A stretch of 64,000 bases of DNA, from contig NZ_AUJU01000009.1 of the NCBI RefSeq assembly GCF_000424385.1, positions 62,001 to 126,000 on the forward strand, written 5' to 3'. The notes beneath the pieces are model-generated. The model was given only the letters and a program-made list of their open reading frames with translations. It was not told where the DNA came from and made no database searches. The position numbers and the translations under genes were made by a program. The DNA is from Butyrivibrio sp. LC3010 (GTDB lineage Bacteria > Bacillota > Clostridia > Lachnospirales > Lachnospiraceae). Below, in pieces: positions 1 to 9,504 of this stretch (positions are counted from its first letter, which is position 1; each line of letters opens with the position of its first letter).

Positions 1-816
1 TTCCACGTGCATGTTGCTGTGGACTGTGGAATGAGCAGAATCGGTGTCAGACCGGATGCAAACGGAGAGAATTTTATAAAAACAGTTCTTCAGACTGAAG
101 GATTAGAGCTTGAAGGAATATTTACACATTTTGCCAGAGCAGATGAGGCTGATCTTTCAGATGCCCATGCAAGATTTAAAGAGTTTAGCGACTTCGTTAC
201 TAAAGTAGAAGCAGATAATGATTACAAGATTCCTATTGTCCATTGTTCCAACAGTGCCAGTATCATAGATATGCCACAGGCACATATGGATATGGTAAGA
301 TGCGGAGTCACAATGTATGGAATGTGGCCCTCTGAGGAAGTCAGCAGGGATAAGATAGAGATTAAGCCGGCGCTTTCTCTTTACAGTCACATATCTTTTA
401 TTAAGGATATACCGGAGAACACACCTGTCAGCTATGGTGGCACTTTCGTTTCGGATAGACGTATGAGGGTTGCTACTATACCCGTTGGATATGGTGATGG
501 TTATCCCAGAAGCCTTTCAGGGGGAAGGGGATATGTTCTGATTCACGGCGAGAAGGCAAGAATTCTCGGACGTGTATGCATGGATCAGTTCATGGTGGAT
601 GTTACTTCAATCCCCAACGCCAAGGAAGGGGATGAGGTTATACTTATAGGAAAATCAGGAACGAATTATGGCGATAATAATGCTGAAGTTATAACTGCCG
701 AGGAATTGGGCGATCTTAGCGGCAGATTTAACTACGAACTCACCTGTAATCTTAATCACAGAGTGCCCAGATTATATGTGAAGGATGGGAAAATTCTCAG
801 AGATTTTGAGGTATAA
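1..816 (+). CDS. alr: Alanine racemase, C-terminal 271 residues (5' end outside window)
   Basis: PLP-dependent racemase that makes D-alanine for peptidoglycan. The frame is open from base 1, so the gene is cut by the window edge and the PLP-binding lysine lies upstream. Visible family motifs are HVAVDCGMSRIG, the substrate-side loop VSYGGTF with the catalytic tyrosine, PVGYGDGYPR and GRVCMDQFMVDV. The C-terminal beta-domain runs to the stop (NLNHRVPRLY). The GTG at position 7 is internal to the motif and is not a start. A bidirectional terminator follows. The family assignment is secure; only the length and start are unknown. Confidence 0.95.
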   Translation, partial: FHVHVAVDCGMSRIGVRPDANGENFIKTVLQTEGLELEGIFTHFARADEADLSDAHARFKEFSDFVTKVEADNDYKIPIVHCSNSASIIDMPQAHMDMVRCGVTMYGMWPSEEVSRDKIEIKPALSLYSHISFIKDIPENTPVSYGGTFVSDRRMRVATIPVGYGDGYPRSLSGGRGYVLIHGEKARILGRVCMDQFMVDVTSIPNAKEGDEVILIGKSGTNYGDNNAEVITAEELGDLSGRFNYELTCNLNHRVPRLYVKDGKILRDFEV

Positions 817-870
817 TTGATTTTCTCAATAAAGCTTCGTTAAAATTGTTAAATACACAGTGTATAGATT

Positions 871-911
871 AAAACGGCTAAACTGATTTTTGTCAGCTTA
901 GCCGTTTTTTT
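871..911. terminator. Bidirectional rho-independent terminator
   Basis: Arms 874-886 and 893-905 (ACGGCTAAACTGA with TCAGCTTAGCCGT) form a 13-bp stem with one A/C mismatch and a six-base loop. A run of seven T follows on the + strand and four A precede it, giving a T-tract in the other direction. It separates convergent alr and the J-domain gene, whose stop codon (893-895) lies inside the right arm. Confidence 0.85.
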
Positions 912-2014
912 ATTGCACTGTATTGAATATTTATTTCCTGAAGCGCTGAGGTATCACCGTCCATGTTGTCAGGGTGATAGAGCTTTACCAAAGATTTGTA
1001 TTTTCTGTTTGCAGACTCAAGGGAGTTGCAGCCTGCAAAAAAATTAAAGGACTGATCAGGATTGCTTTTCTGCTGTGTGTCTTTATTCTTTTGTCTATCT
1101 GATCTGGCATTTCTGTTATTGCGCTTGTCTTCAATTCGAAGATCCTCATTATCATCAGAATCTTCATCATCTTCAAATTCATCGATATAATTTCGTCTCG
1201 AGGATTTTTGCCTTAGATTCGCTTTTTTGTAATAACGCGGCCTGAAGGATTTGCGGTAATCATAATAATTATCTTCGTAATCATCTTCTTCATCGTAATC
1301 ATCTTCAGAATATTCGTTTTCATCATAATCCTCATCATATAAAGCATCATCGTATTCATAGGATTCTGAGCCTTCATAATCTTCATAAAACTCTTCAAGA
1401 GGACTTTTTCTGTAGGATTTTTGATATGCATTATCATCAAATTCTTCGCTGTGTCGTGAAAGCCATCTGTCATAACTGCGCTCGGCAATTCGTTTTCCTG
1501 ACTTGGGAAATAGCTTCTGATACCGCTTTTTTATTACCTGAAATAACGATTTTCCGGTAAACAGACATTTGAGAACATAGATAACTGCATCAGCAAGTAT
1601 TGCTATTAACAAAAACTTTCCGGAAAATACAAAGGTGCCTATGGCAATAAATGTAAGTGATAAAGGAAGGAAAAGAATAAGCAAAATCAGAAGAAGTAAA
1701 AAGTACATCAAAGTACCGCTATACGCAGACAGGAGATGAAGATATCCTTTTAATGTATCAAGGATAAGTCCTTTAACTCCCAGAGCGTCCACATGTATAG
1801 GTAAAAGCGCGGAAAATATATCTTCCCCTGCGAGTATTTCTACAACGAGAATAAAGTAAAATGCGCTGTAAACAATGCCAGTCACGGGAAGGAGTACAAG
1901 AAATAAGCGCAGCAGCCTGAAAAGCTGGCGCATGAAAAACGATATCATATCGAATATGCTTTTTAATATCCAAATTAATCCTCTTGTGAGGAACTCAAAA
2001 AAGATTGAAATCAT
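893..2014 (-). CDS. Membrane protein with C-terminal J-domain-like segment
   Basis: 373 residues. The first ~150 residues contain about three hydrophobic membrane segments. A very acidic, tyrosine-rich low-complexity stretch (about residues 190-260) follows, then a charged Arg/Asn/Asp linker. The last ~50 residues look like helices II-III of a DnaJ J-domain: YKSLVKLYHPDNMDGD carries the HPD tripeptide that stimulates Hsp70 ATPase, followed by EINIQYSAIKKRL. Canonical DnaJ has its J-domain at the N-terminus, so this is a membrane-tethered, C-terminal J-protein. It may recruit DnaK to the membrane (inference). The ATG at 2014 has no Shine-Dalgarno sequence and a good promoter ends just upstream, so the mRNA may be leaderless. 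Next in-frame ATGs are at residues 22 and 28. Confidence 0.75.
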   Translation of the reverse strand: MISIFFEFLTRGLIWILKSIFDMISFFMRQLFRLLRLFLVLLPVTGIVYSAFYFILVVEILAGEDIFSALLPIHVDALGVKGLILDTLKGYLHLLSAYSGTLMYFLLLLILLILFLPLSLTFIAIGTFVFSGKFLLIAILADAVIYVLKCLFTGKSLFQVIKKRYQKLFPKSGKRIAERSYDRWLSRHSEEFDDNAYQKSYRKSPLEEFYEDYEGSESYEYDDALYDEDYDENEYSEDDYDEEDDYEDNYYDYRKSFRPRYYKKANLRQKSSRRNYIDEFEDDEDSDDNEDLRIEDKRNNRNARSDRQKNKDTQQKSNPDQSFNFFAGCNSLESANRKYKSLVKLYHPDNMDGDTSALQEINIQYSAIKKRLS

Positions 2015-2020
2015 TCTTAT

Positions 2021-2049
2021 ATTTTAGCTTAACGAAAAAACGATGACAA
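2021..2049 (-). promoter_or_regulatory. Sigma-A promoter for the J-domain membrane protein
   Basis: On the minus strand, TTGTCA (2049-2044), a 17-bp spacer and TAAAAT (2026-2021). The predicted transcription start falls at about 2014-2015, on or next to the ATG. Confidence 0.6.
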
Positions 2050-2073
2050 GTATTTAAAGAATAAGGCGTTTTC

Positions 2074-2102
2074 TTGACTGTATCCATGCAAAATGCTATA
2101 TT
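2074..2102 (+). promoter_or_regulatory. Sigma-A promoter for the CBS-domain protein/yebC
   Basis: TTGACT (2074-2079), 17-bp spacer, TATATT (2097-2102), preceded by TGC to make an extended -10. The start site is expected near 2109, about 42 nt before the ATG at 2151. Confidence 0.75.
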
Positions 2103-2121
2103 CTATCTTGACGCATTTTGC
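2088..2121. promoter_or_regulatory. 9-bp perfect inverted repeat overlapping -10 and start site
   Basis: GCAAAATGC (2088-2096) and GCATTTTGC (2113-2121) are perfect complements that bracket the -10 box and the predicted transcription start. This is a typical repressor-operator position. It could also be an RNA or cruciform structure, but the left arm lies upstream of the start site, so DNA binding is more likely. Confidence 0.45.
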
Positions 2122-2150
2122 GATTTTGATAGCAAAGGAGATGAATATAG

Positions 2151-3566
2151 ATGGACGATGGTGGGCCTAATGCCACTGCCTTTATTCTGATATTTATCAT
2201 TATGATTCTTGTAGATATGCTTCTGCATGGATTTGGAGCAGCTATTGAGAATCTTAAACCGGATGATTTAAAAGCAGGAGGGGATAAGGACGACGATAGT
2301 CAGCCTTCACAGAATCCACTTCTTATAAGAGAGAAGAAATCAGCAAGGAAGCTTGAGAAGATCATGGAGTTTCCGGGAAAATATATCAATACAATTCAGT
2401 TGCTGACACTTCTTATCAATATGATTCTGGGTGTGATCTATATCAGAGTTTTGAGCAGTCTCACTTATGGTCTGATAGGCGGTCTTTTAGGTAATACTTC
2501 GTTATCACAGATACTCTCATATGTAGTTGCGGTTCTTATATTGATGTATGTCGTTCTTACGATCGGAGTTCTTATTCCGAGGAAGCTCGGTACCAGATAT
2601 CCTGAGAAATGGGCATATTTCGGAGTGGGAGCAATTACGCTTATAATTAAAATATTTAGTCCATTCACAGGTCTTATCAGGCTTACAGCCATGGGGATCT
2701 TGAGAATTTTTGGATTTCACTGGGATGCTGATGATAATGATGTCACTGAGGAAGAAATCAAGTCCATGCTTTCAGAGGGTCAGGAGCAGGGTGTTCTGCA
2801 AGATTCTGAGGCTGATATGATTTCGAATATCTTTGAGTTTTCAGATAAGCAGGCTCAGGATATTATGACAAACAGAAAAGCCATGGTGTGTATTGACGGC
2901 AATACTACATTGAAGGAAGCCGTGGATTTTATGCTCAATATGAACAACAGCCGTTTTCCGGTATACCTTGATAATATTGATCATATAATTGGAATCCTTC
3001 ACATAAGAGATGCCATGAAAAAGCTTTCTGAGCATACAGATGACGATACACCTTTAAGAAAAACAAGAGGTCTTTTGAGATCTCCCAGAAATGTCCCCGA
3101 GACGAGAAATATTGACAGCCTTTTTCATGATATGCAAAAATCCAAGACCCAGATGGTTATTGTCATTGATGAGTACGGACAGACTGCCGGACTTGTTTCA
3201 ATGGAGGATATCATCGAAGAGATATTTGGAAATATCATGGATGAATATGATAAGGATGAGGAATACATAGAGGCCACATCTAATGAAGATGAGTTCATAA
3301 TAGAGGGGAAGACACCACTTGAGGATTTAGAGGACAGGTTTGGCATTGAATTTGATGATGCTAATTTCGAAACGATCAATGGTTTGTTGATTTCCAAGCT
3401 AGACAGAATCCCCAAGGAGGGAGAAGACTTTACTGCACAGATCGGAGGATATTCCTTCAAGATTCTCTCAGTAGAAAACCACATGATCCAAAGCGTTCTG
3501 GTAAAGAGAATAACAGAAGATGAGATTGAAAATACCGGAGACGATCAGGAAAATAAAGAAAATTAA
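2151..3566 (+). CDS. CNNM/CorC (HlyC) family membrane protein with CBS domains
   Basis: 471 residues in the usual family order. An N-terminal DUF21/CNNM transmembrane domain has about four hydrophobic segments between residues 7 and 190. A CBS pair covers about 205-335 (VTEEEIKSMLSEGQEQGVL, DIMTNRKAM, RFPVYLDNIDHIIGILHI, QMVIVIDEYGQTAGLVSMED). The C-terminal CorC_HlyC domain covers about 370-455 (DANFETINGLLISKL). Relatives are linked to magnesium or cobalt homeostasis and are often misnamed hemolysins; the substrate here is unknown. The start is set by AAAGGAGATG ten bases upstream. yebC follows after 19 nt in the same transcript. Confidence 0.9.
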   Translation: MDDGGPNATAFILIFIIMILVDMLLHGFGAAIENLKPDDLKAGGDKDDDSQPSQNPLLIREKKSARKLEKIMEFPGKYINTIQLLTLLINMILGVIYIRVLSSLTYGLIGGLLGNTSLSQILSYVVAVLILMYVVLTIGVLIPRKLGTRYPEKWAYFGVGAITLIIKIFSPFTGLIRLTAMGILRIFGFHWDADDNDVTEEEIKSMLSEGQEQGVLQDSEADMISNIFEFSDKQAQDIMTNRKAMVCIDGNTTLKEAVDFMLNMNNSRFPVYLDNIDHIIGILHIRDAMKKLSEHTDDDTPLRKTRGLLRSPRNVPETRNIDSLFHDMQKSKTQMVIVIDEYGQTAGLVSMEDIIEEIFGNIMDEYDKDEEYIEATSNEDEFIIEGKTPLEDLEDRFGIEFDDANFETINGLLISKLDRIPKEGEDFTAQIGGYSFKILSVENHMIQSVLVKRITEDEIENTGDDQENKEN

Positions 3567-3585
3567 TATTTTTTAGGAGGATACA

Positions 3586-4326
3586 ATGTCAGGACATTCA
3601 AAATTTGCTAACATTAAACATAAGAAGGAGAAGAACGACGCTGCAAAGGGTAAGATCTTTACTGTTATCGGACGTGAGATTGCCGTTGCTGTTAAAGAGG
3701 GTGGTCCGGATCCTTCAAATAACTTCAAGCTTGCTCAGGTTATAGCAAAAGCTAAGGCTAACAATATGCCTAACGATACTATCGAGCGTGGTATTAAGAA
3801 GGCTGCCGGAGCAGATGGAAGTGTTGATTATCAGAATCTTACATACGAAGGATATGGCCCGGGCGGCACAGCTATTATCGTTGATACACTTACGGATAAT
3901 GCTAACCGTACAGCAGCAAATGTAAGAGCAGCATTTTCAAAGGGTAATGGTAATATCGGTACACAGGGCTGTGTATCTTATATGTTTGACAGAAAGGGTC
4001 AGATTCTTATCGATAAGGAAGAGTGCTCAATGGGTTCTGATGACCTTATGATGCTTGTTCTTGATGCAGGTGCTGATGACTTTAATGAAGAGGATGACAG
4101 CTATGAGATCCTTACAACTCCTGATGCTTTCCAGGGCGTTGTTGAGGCACTTGATAATGAGAAAATTGCTACAGCATCAGCTGAGATCACTATGATCCCT
4201 CAGAACTATGTTGAAGTTACTGATGAAGAAAATGTAAAACGTATTCAGAGAATCCTTGATATCCTTGATGAGGATGATGATGTTCAGGCTGTTTATCACA
4301 ACTGGGATGACAGCTCAGCAGAATAA
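3586..4326 (+). CDS. yebC: YebC/PmpR-family protein
   Basis: 246 residues, full length for the family. It begins with the hallmark MSGHSKFANIKHKKEKNDA and contains NNMPNDTIERGIKKA and YEGYGPGGTAIIVD. Family members have been described as DNA-binding regulators and more recently as factors that relieve ribosome stalling. AGGAGG lies just before the ATG. It is co-transcribed with the CBS-domain gene. Codon use is strongly biased, which suggests high expression. Confidence 0.95.
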   Translation: MSGHSKFANIKHKKEKNDAAKGKIFTVIGREIAVAVKEGGPDPSNNFKLAQVIAKAKANNMPNDTIERGIKKAAGADGSVDYQNLTYEGYGPGGTAIIVDTLTDNANRTAANVRAAFSKGNGNIGTQGCVSYMFDRKGQILIDKEECSMGSDDLMMLVLDAGADDFNEEDDSYEILTTPDAFQGVVEALDNEKIATASAEITMIPQNYVEVTDEENVKRIQRILDILDEDDDVQAVYHNWDDSSAE

Positions 4327-4409
4327 TAATAAAGAAACTGCATGAAGTAAATTTATCTAATACGGTTATTGATAAAATTCAATAATCGCGGGTTTGGGGA
4401 GGCCTTGAG

Positions 4410-6425
4410 ATGAAGCTAAAAAAGACATGGATCGGAGTTTGTGTCGGGGTAATTTATTTATTGGGAATGATTTTTGCCATAGGAGTTACCGGCTTTGTTT
4501 CGGGGCTTTTTCCTGCTTATGACAGGTTTCTGGTTGCCGGAGGAACTGTAGCAGCCGCTGCCGTGCTGGCTTTTATTGTGTCTTTTATTCTGGGTCAGAT
4601 AGGTGACAGGGTAAATGATATTGAAAGTGTCAATTCATTTTCAAAGCCTATATGGCTTGAGATCCTTGTGGTTATTTCACTAATTCTTATCGGAATATTT
4701 GCTTATAGTCATACAGCTGCGCTTATAGCAGAATATACAGGTAATATTACGCTTTATGACAGCGCTCTTTTATCTGTAAGTGACACTACAGTGGAGCTTA
4801 ATGGCATTGCAGATGTGATTTATGTAGGACTTCTCAGAATCGTTATAAGTTTTTTGGGTAATACACTTTCTGCGGTATTTGCTTTAAATATGATATTGAG
4901 AATTATGATGGTGGTTTTTGCATATATCGCCATCAGGATAAGTCTTGGAATGGTTGCAGGAATTGCGGCAGGAACAGCTTTCTTTGCCATTCCGGCTTTT
5001 GGATATTCTCTTCGTGTAGTTGATTCAAAGCAGCTCCTTTTCACAGCAGTATGGTTTGAACTGATGCTTGTGGTTATGTATGTTGTAGGCTTTGAGAAGA
5101 GCGCAGGTAATAGATGGTTTTATAAGATATTCAGTATTGTTCTCGGCGCAATAATAGGGACAATGATTTATCTTGAAGCCGGAAGTGCTGCCATAATAGT
5201 ATTCCTGATAGCTGCATGGATGCTGGCTGATATGGAATGCGAGACCATAAATGTATGTATTAATGAGATTCTGCTTCTTCTTTCAGGCGTTGCAGCATTT
5301 ATAGGTATGCTTGTATTTGAAGGCGGAATGGATAGTGTTCCTAACACATATTATCTTTGGACATGGAGATTTTACGGTTATAACGAAAATTCATGGCTTA
5401 AAATGATTGATGATTCTACTCCCAATACATATTTTGCGTTGGGACTTCTTGCAGCTGCACTTATTCCTGCTGCCTTGACAATTCTAAGAGACAGATGTGA
5501 GAAAATAGTTCCCTGGCTGGCGTTTTCAGTACTTGGAATAGTGATGTCTGTATTTCTTGGAGATACCCTTACTAATAGTGAAGTATTTATCATTTCTTCA
5601 ATCGTTGTGCTCATAAGCTGCGGCGTATCCTGTGCGGCATATAATGATATTGTCGAAGATATTAAGGAAGAGCCTGAAATCGAAGAAGATGATGAAGAGG
5701 ATGAGGAAGACGAAGAATCTGAAGAAGGCGCTCCGGAAGCTGAATTGAATAATTCTAAGCGAAATGCTTCCGAAGAAAATAAGATAATAGAAATTGAAAC
5801 AGAACAGACTGAAGCTTTTAATGCCGAGGCGAATAAATCTGAATCAGAGCGTGCTGAAGATAGGAATATCGAGGCTAATAAATCTGAATCAGAACGCACT
5901 GAAGTTGATAATACCGAGGTGAATAAATTTGAATCAGATCGTCCTGAAGCCGATAATGTCGTGGTGAATTTACCTGAATCAGAACACACTAAAGTGCATA
6001 AGATACAGGATTTAGGCAGTTCCTCTGAGGTAGAGAAGGAGGCAAGGACACCAAGATATGTACCGGAAGGTATGGTACTTCCAACCGGTGATGAGGACGA
6101 AGAAAATCTTGTGCCGCATTTTAATCTGAACAGACCGCAGATGGAAGACGTTGGAATATTATCTGTAGGGACTGCGAAAAATAATGATGAAACAAAAGAT
6201 GAGGCAAAGATTGAACCAAAGGTTGAGGGAGAGGATGAGTCTAAAGCTGCTGAAAGAGCTGAATTAAGAGAAAGAGCTTATCAGTCTACCCTCAATGATA
6301 AAGTCATAGCTGATGTCATAAATGATGTAATAGCTGAGATAAATGAGGGAGTAAGACATAATAACTCCTCGGATAAAGATGATTTTGATGTCGTTATCAG
6401 ACCTGGTGACGATTTTGATATATAG
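4410..6425 (+). CDS. Polytopic membrane protein with long acidic repeat-containing tail
   Basis: 671 residues, family not recognised. Residues 1-415 hold about ten to eleven hydrophobic segments. The layout is loosely reminiscent of GT-C glycosyltransferases, but I see no diagnostic motif. From about residue 415 the protein becomes cytosolic-looking and extremely acidic (a Glu/Asp block at ~425-445). It continues with a 15-residue tandem repeat array (~residues 473-532) and ends in a charged segment. The start is set by GGGGAGG seven bases before the ATG. The hydrophobic half is well formed with no frameshift. The next gene, the M16C peptidase, is about 130 nt downstream. Confidence 0.7.
   Translation: MKLKKTWIGVCVGVIYLLGMIFAIGVTGFVSGLFPAYDRFLVAGGTVAAAAVLAFIVSFILGQIGDRVNDIESVNSFSKPIWLEILVVISLILIGIFAYSHTAALIAEYTGNITLYDSALLSVSDTTVELNGIADVIYVGLLRIVISFLGNTLSAVFALNMILRIMMVVFAYIAIRISLGMVAGIAAGTAFFAIPAFGYSLRVVDSKQLLFTAVWFELMLVVMYVVGFEKSAGNRWFYKIFSIVLGAIIGTMIYLEAGSAAIIVFLIAAWMLADMECETINVCINEILLLLSGVAAFIGMLVFEGGMDSVPNTYYLWTWRFYGYNENSWLKMIDDSTPNTYFALGLLAAALIPAALTILRDRCEKIVPWLAFSVLGIVMSVFLGDTLTNSEVFIISSIVVLISCGVSCAAYNDIVEDIKEEPEIEEDDEEDEEDEESEEGAPEAELNNSKRNASEENKIIEIETEQTEAFNAEANKSESERAEDRNIEANKSESERTEVDNTEVNKFESDRPEADNVVVNLPESEHTKVHKIQDLGSSSEVEKEARTPRYVPEGMVLPTGDEDEENLVPHFNLNRPQMEDVGILSVGTAKNNDETKDEAKIEPKVEGEDESKAAERAELRERAYQSTLNDKVIADVINDVIAEINEGVRHNNSSDKDDFDVVIRPGDDFDI
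5826..6005 (+). repeat. Four tandem 45-bp units coding for 15-residue repeats
   Basis: Units start at 5826, 5871, 5916 and 5961. Each encodes a variant of E-A-N-K-S-E-S-E-R-x-E-x-x-N-x. The first two are closest in sequence (GAGGCGAATAAATCTGAATC and GAGGCTAATAAATCTGAATC) and the fourth is most diverged. The preceding ~15 residues look like a further, worn unit. The array sits in the acidic tail of the membrane protein. Confidence 0.9.
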
Positions 6426-6558
6426 AATTTCTTTGGAAATTCACAATTTAATTGTACAATCTGTTAGCATAAGGTAATTATTGATGTCGTTTGCGGCAAT
6501 AATAAATGTGCTGACAGGCATCGAATTTAGAAAGTTGTAGAAAAAAGAGGTTATGTTA

Positions 6559-9504
6559 ATGAAAGTTGAAGAGCTTAATACCTATGAAGTATTAGAGCAT
6601 AGAAGAATAGAAGATCTTAATTCTGACAGTTATATTGTCAGACATAAGAAGACAGGTGCCAAGCTGGCGCTTTTATCAAATGATGATGACAATAAGGTCT
6701 TCTATATTGGATTCAGAACTCCGCCAAAGGACTCTACAGGTGTAGCACATATTATTGAGCACACCGTTCTTTGCGGATCAAAGGAATTTCCTATAAAGGA
6801 TCCTTTTGTAGAACTGGTGAAGGGATCACTTAATACATTTCTTAATGCAATGACATATCCGGATAAGACAGTTTATCCCATTGCAAGCTGCAATGATGCA
6901 GATTTCCAGAATCTTATGCACGTATATCTGGATGCCGTTTTTTATCCCAATATATATCAGACAGAAAAAATCTTTAAGCAGGAAGGCTGGCATTATGAGA
7001 TGGAAAATGCCGACGACGAACTTAAAATAAATGGTGTTGTATATAATGAGATGAAGGGTGCATTCTCTAACGCAGACGAAATAGTAGCAAGACAGATAAG
7101 AAAATCATTGTATCCCGATACTACTTACGGAATCGAATCAGGTGGAGACCCGGATGAAATCTATAATCTGACATATGAAGACTATCTTGATTTCCATAGA
7201 AAATATTATCATCCTTCAAACAGCTATATCTATCTTTATGGCAATATGGATATGGTTGAGAAACTGCAGTATATAGATGAGAATTATCTGTCTAAGTACG
7301 ACTATCTTGAGGTTGATTCTTCAATAGGACTGCAGAAGTCTTTTGATGGCAGGAAGAGCTACACCGGAAAATATCCTATACTGAATGAGGAGTCAGAGAG
7401 GGACAATACTTATCTGACACTCAACTATAGCGTAGGAAGCAGTCTTGATCCCAAGTTTTATGTTGCATTCGATATTTTGGATTACGCTCTGTGTTCAGCC
7501 CCCGGCGCTCCTATTAAGAAGGCACTGATCGACAAGGGAATTGGTAGCGAAGTATTTAGTGATTACGATAACGGTATAATACAGCCGGTTTTCTCAATCG
7601 TAGCTAAAAATGCCAATCCGGAGCAGAAGGACGAGTTCATCTCTACTGTAGAAGAAGTGCTCAGGAGTCAGGTAGAGAACGGAATAGATAAGAAGGCACT
7701 TCTTGCCGGACTTAATGCAGACGAGTTTAAGTACAGAGAGGCAGATTTTGGTAGATTTCCTAAAGGACTTCTCTATGGCCTTCAGGTTTTGGACAGCTGG
7801 CTTTATGATGAGAAAAAGCCATGGATAAACATTGAGGCTAATAATACCTTTGCTGAGCTGAAAAAAGAGGTTGAGACAGGCTATTTTGAATCACTGATTG
7901 AGAAATACCTTCTTAACAACAATCACAGTACTGTACTTGTAATGAAACCTGAAAAAGGTCTTACAGAGAAAAAGGACAGAGAGCTCGCTGATAAATTAAA
8001 AGCATACCGCGATTCGCTAAGCAGCGAGGAAGTTGATAAAATCGTTCGTGAAACAAAAGAACTGAAGGCATATCAGGAAGAACCCGACAGACCTGAGGAT
8101 CTTGCCAAGATTCCGCTTCTTACAAGAGGCGATATAAAAAAGGAAGCCGATAAGTTTATAAATGAAGAGAAAACTGTCGGAAAGCAGAAAATCCTTTTCC
8201 ACAATGTATTTACCAATGGAATAGGTTACATCAACTTTGTTTTTGATATTAAGAATGTACCTGACAGGCTGCTTCCATACACACCGCTTTTGAAGCTTTT
8301 ACTTGGTCTTATGGATACCGAGAACTATTCATATACCGACCTTTATAACGAGATCAATCTTCAGACAGGTGGTATTTCAGGTTCAATCAGTACATATACG
8401 GATGCTCAGAATGTTTCAGAGTTTACTACTACATTTGAGGTGGCAGTTAAAGCGTTGTATCCGCAGCTTGACAAGGCATTTGAGCTTGTGAGTGAGATAA
8501 TCTTCAGGACAAAGTTTGATGATGATAAGAGAATGCTTGAGATATTGGACGAGACCTGCAGCAGACTTCGTTCGGATCTTGCAAGTGCAGGACATCATAG
8601 TGCTGCACTTCGTGCACTTTCATATGTTTCAAAGCCTGCCAAAATCTCAGACATGGTATCCGGAATCGGTGGATACAGAATGCTTGAGGAGGTAAAGGAA
8701 AAGCTTTCCAAGGATAAGGGATATGCTCTTGAAATTGCTGATAATATGCAGGAACTTTGCAGGATAATCTTCAGACCTGAGAATCTTCTTGTTGATTACA
8801 CAGCTTCTGAAAAAGAGTATGTTGGCTTTGAGGATAAGGTTACTGCATTTGCAGATAAGCTTTATACCGACGAGATACAGGTAAAGGGATTCGAAATTAA
8901 ATGTTCCAAGCAAAATGAAGGCTTCCAGACAGCAGGTCAGGTTCAGTATGTATGCCGTGCAGGTAATTTTGCTAATAAGGGACTTAAGTATGACGGCTCT
9001 CTTAGAGTTCTTAAAGTAATGCTTGGTTATGATTACCTTTGGAAAAATATTCGTGTTCTGGGCGGCGCTTACGGATGCATGAGCGGTTTTTCCAAAAACG
9101 GAGATTCCTATTTTGCAACCTACAGAGATCCACACCTCTCAAGAAGTATTGATGTTTTCAAAGAGGCATCGGATTATCTTAAGAATTTTGAAGCTGATGA
9201 AAGAACAGTTACGCAGTTTGTAATCGGAGCTGTCAGTGATCTTGATACACCTAAGACTCCGGCTACAAAGGGCGCATATGGTCTTACAGCTTATCTTTGC
9301 CACACTAATATGAAGGATATTCAGGCGGACAGAGATGCACTTCTTGCTACTGATATAGAGAAGATAAGAGGTTTATCAGCATATATTGATGCATTTCTGG
9401 AAGATGACTGCCTTTGCGTAGTTGGTGATGGAAATAAGATTTTACAGAATAAAGATCTTTTCGGAAAAGTGGAGCAACTTATTTATGCAGGAAAATCTGA
9501 ATAA
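6559..9504 (+). CDS. M16C family zinc metallopeptidase (presequence protease-like)
   Basis: 981 residues, the typical single-chain size for insulinase-family M16C enzymes, which fold as two halves around a chamber and degrade peptides. The inverted zinc motif HxxEH is HIIEH at residues 64-68, and the third ligand is the Glu in VVYNEMKG near residue 164. C-terminal half motifs include LGGAYGCMSGFS. I chose the ATG at 6559 because GAGG at 6547-6550 is eight bases away; the in-frame ATG at 6553 is too close to it. There is no signal peptide, so the enzyme is probably cytosolic. The end overlaps the start of era by 20 nt. Confidence 0.92.
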   Translation: MKVEELNTYEVLEHRRIEDLNSDSYIVRHKKTGAKLALLSNDDDNKVFYIGFRTPPKDSTGVAHIIEHTVLCGSKEFPIKDPFVELVKGSLNTFLNAMTYPDKTVYPIASCNDADFQNLMHVYLDAVFYPNIYQTEKIFKQEGWHYEMENADDELKINGVVYNEMKGAFSNADEIVARQIRKSLYPDTTYGIESGGDPDEIYNLTYEDYLDFHRKYYHPSNSYIYLYGNMDMVEKLQYIDENYLSKYDYLEVDSSIGLQKSFDGRKSYTGKYPILNEESERDNTYLTLNYSVGSSLDPKFYVAFDILDYALCSAPGAPIKKALIDKGIGSEVFSDYDNGIIQPVFSIVAKNANPEQKDEFISTVEEVLRSQVENGIDKKALLAGLNADEFKYREADFGRFPKGLLYGLQVLDSWLYDEKKPWINIEANNTFAELKKEVETGYFESLIEKYLLNNNHSTVLVMKPEKGLTEKKDRELADKLKAYRDSLSSEEVDKIVRETKELKAYQEEPDRPEDLAKIPLLTRGDIKKEADKFINEEKTVGKQKILFHNVFTNGIGYINFVFDIKNVPDRLLPYTPLLKLLLGLMDTENYSYTDLYNEINLQTGGISGSISTYTDAQNVSEFTTTFEVAVKALYPQLDKAFELVSEIIFRTKFDDDKRMLEILDETCSRLRSDLASAGHHSAALRALSYVSKPAKISDMVSGIGGYRMLEEVKEKLSKDKGYALEIADNMQELCRIIFRPENLLVDYTASEKEYVGFEDKVTAFADKLYTDEIQVKGFEIKCSKQNEGFQTAGQVQYVCRAGNFANKGLKYDGSLRVLKVMLGYDYLWKNIRVLGGAYGCMSGFSKNGDSYFATYRDPHLSRSIDVFKEASDYLKNFEADERTVTQFVIGAVSDLDTPKTPATKGAYGLTAYLCHTNMKDIQADRDALLATDIEKIRGLSAYIDAFLEDDCLCVVGDGNKILQNKDLFGKVEQLIYAGKSE

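Noticed and set aside
4364..4387. GGTTATTGA/TCAATAATC inverted repeat between yebC and the large membrane protein
   Set aside because: There is no T-tract or nearby promoter. It may be a weak RNA hairpin, but I see nothing that assigns a function.
5378..5989. Long Ser-rich open frame on the minus strand
   Set aside because: It mirrors the acidic repeat-rich tail of the + strand gene (GAA/GAT-rich DNA read backwards) and has no start signals.
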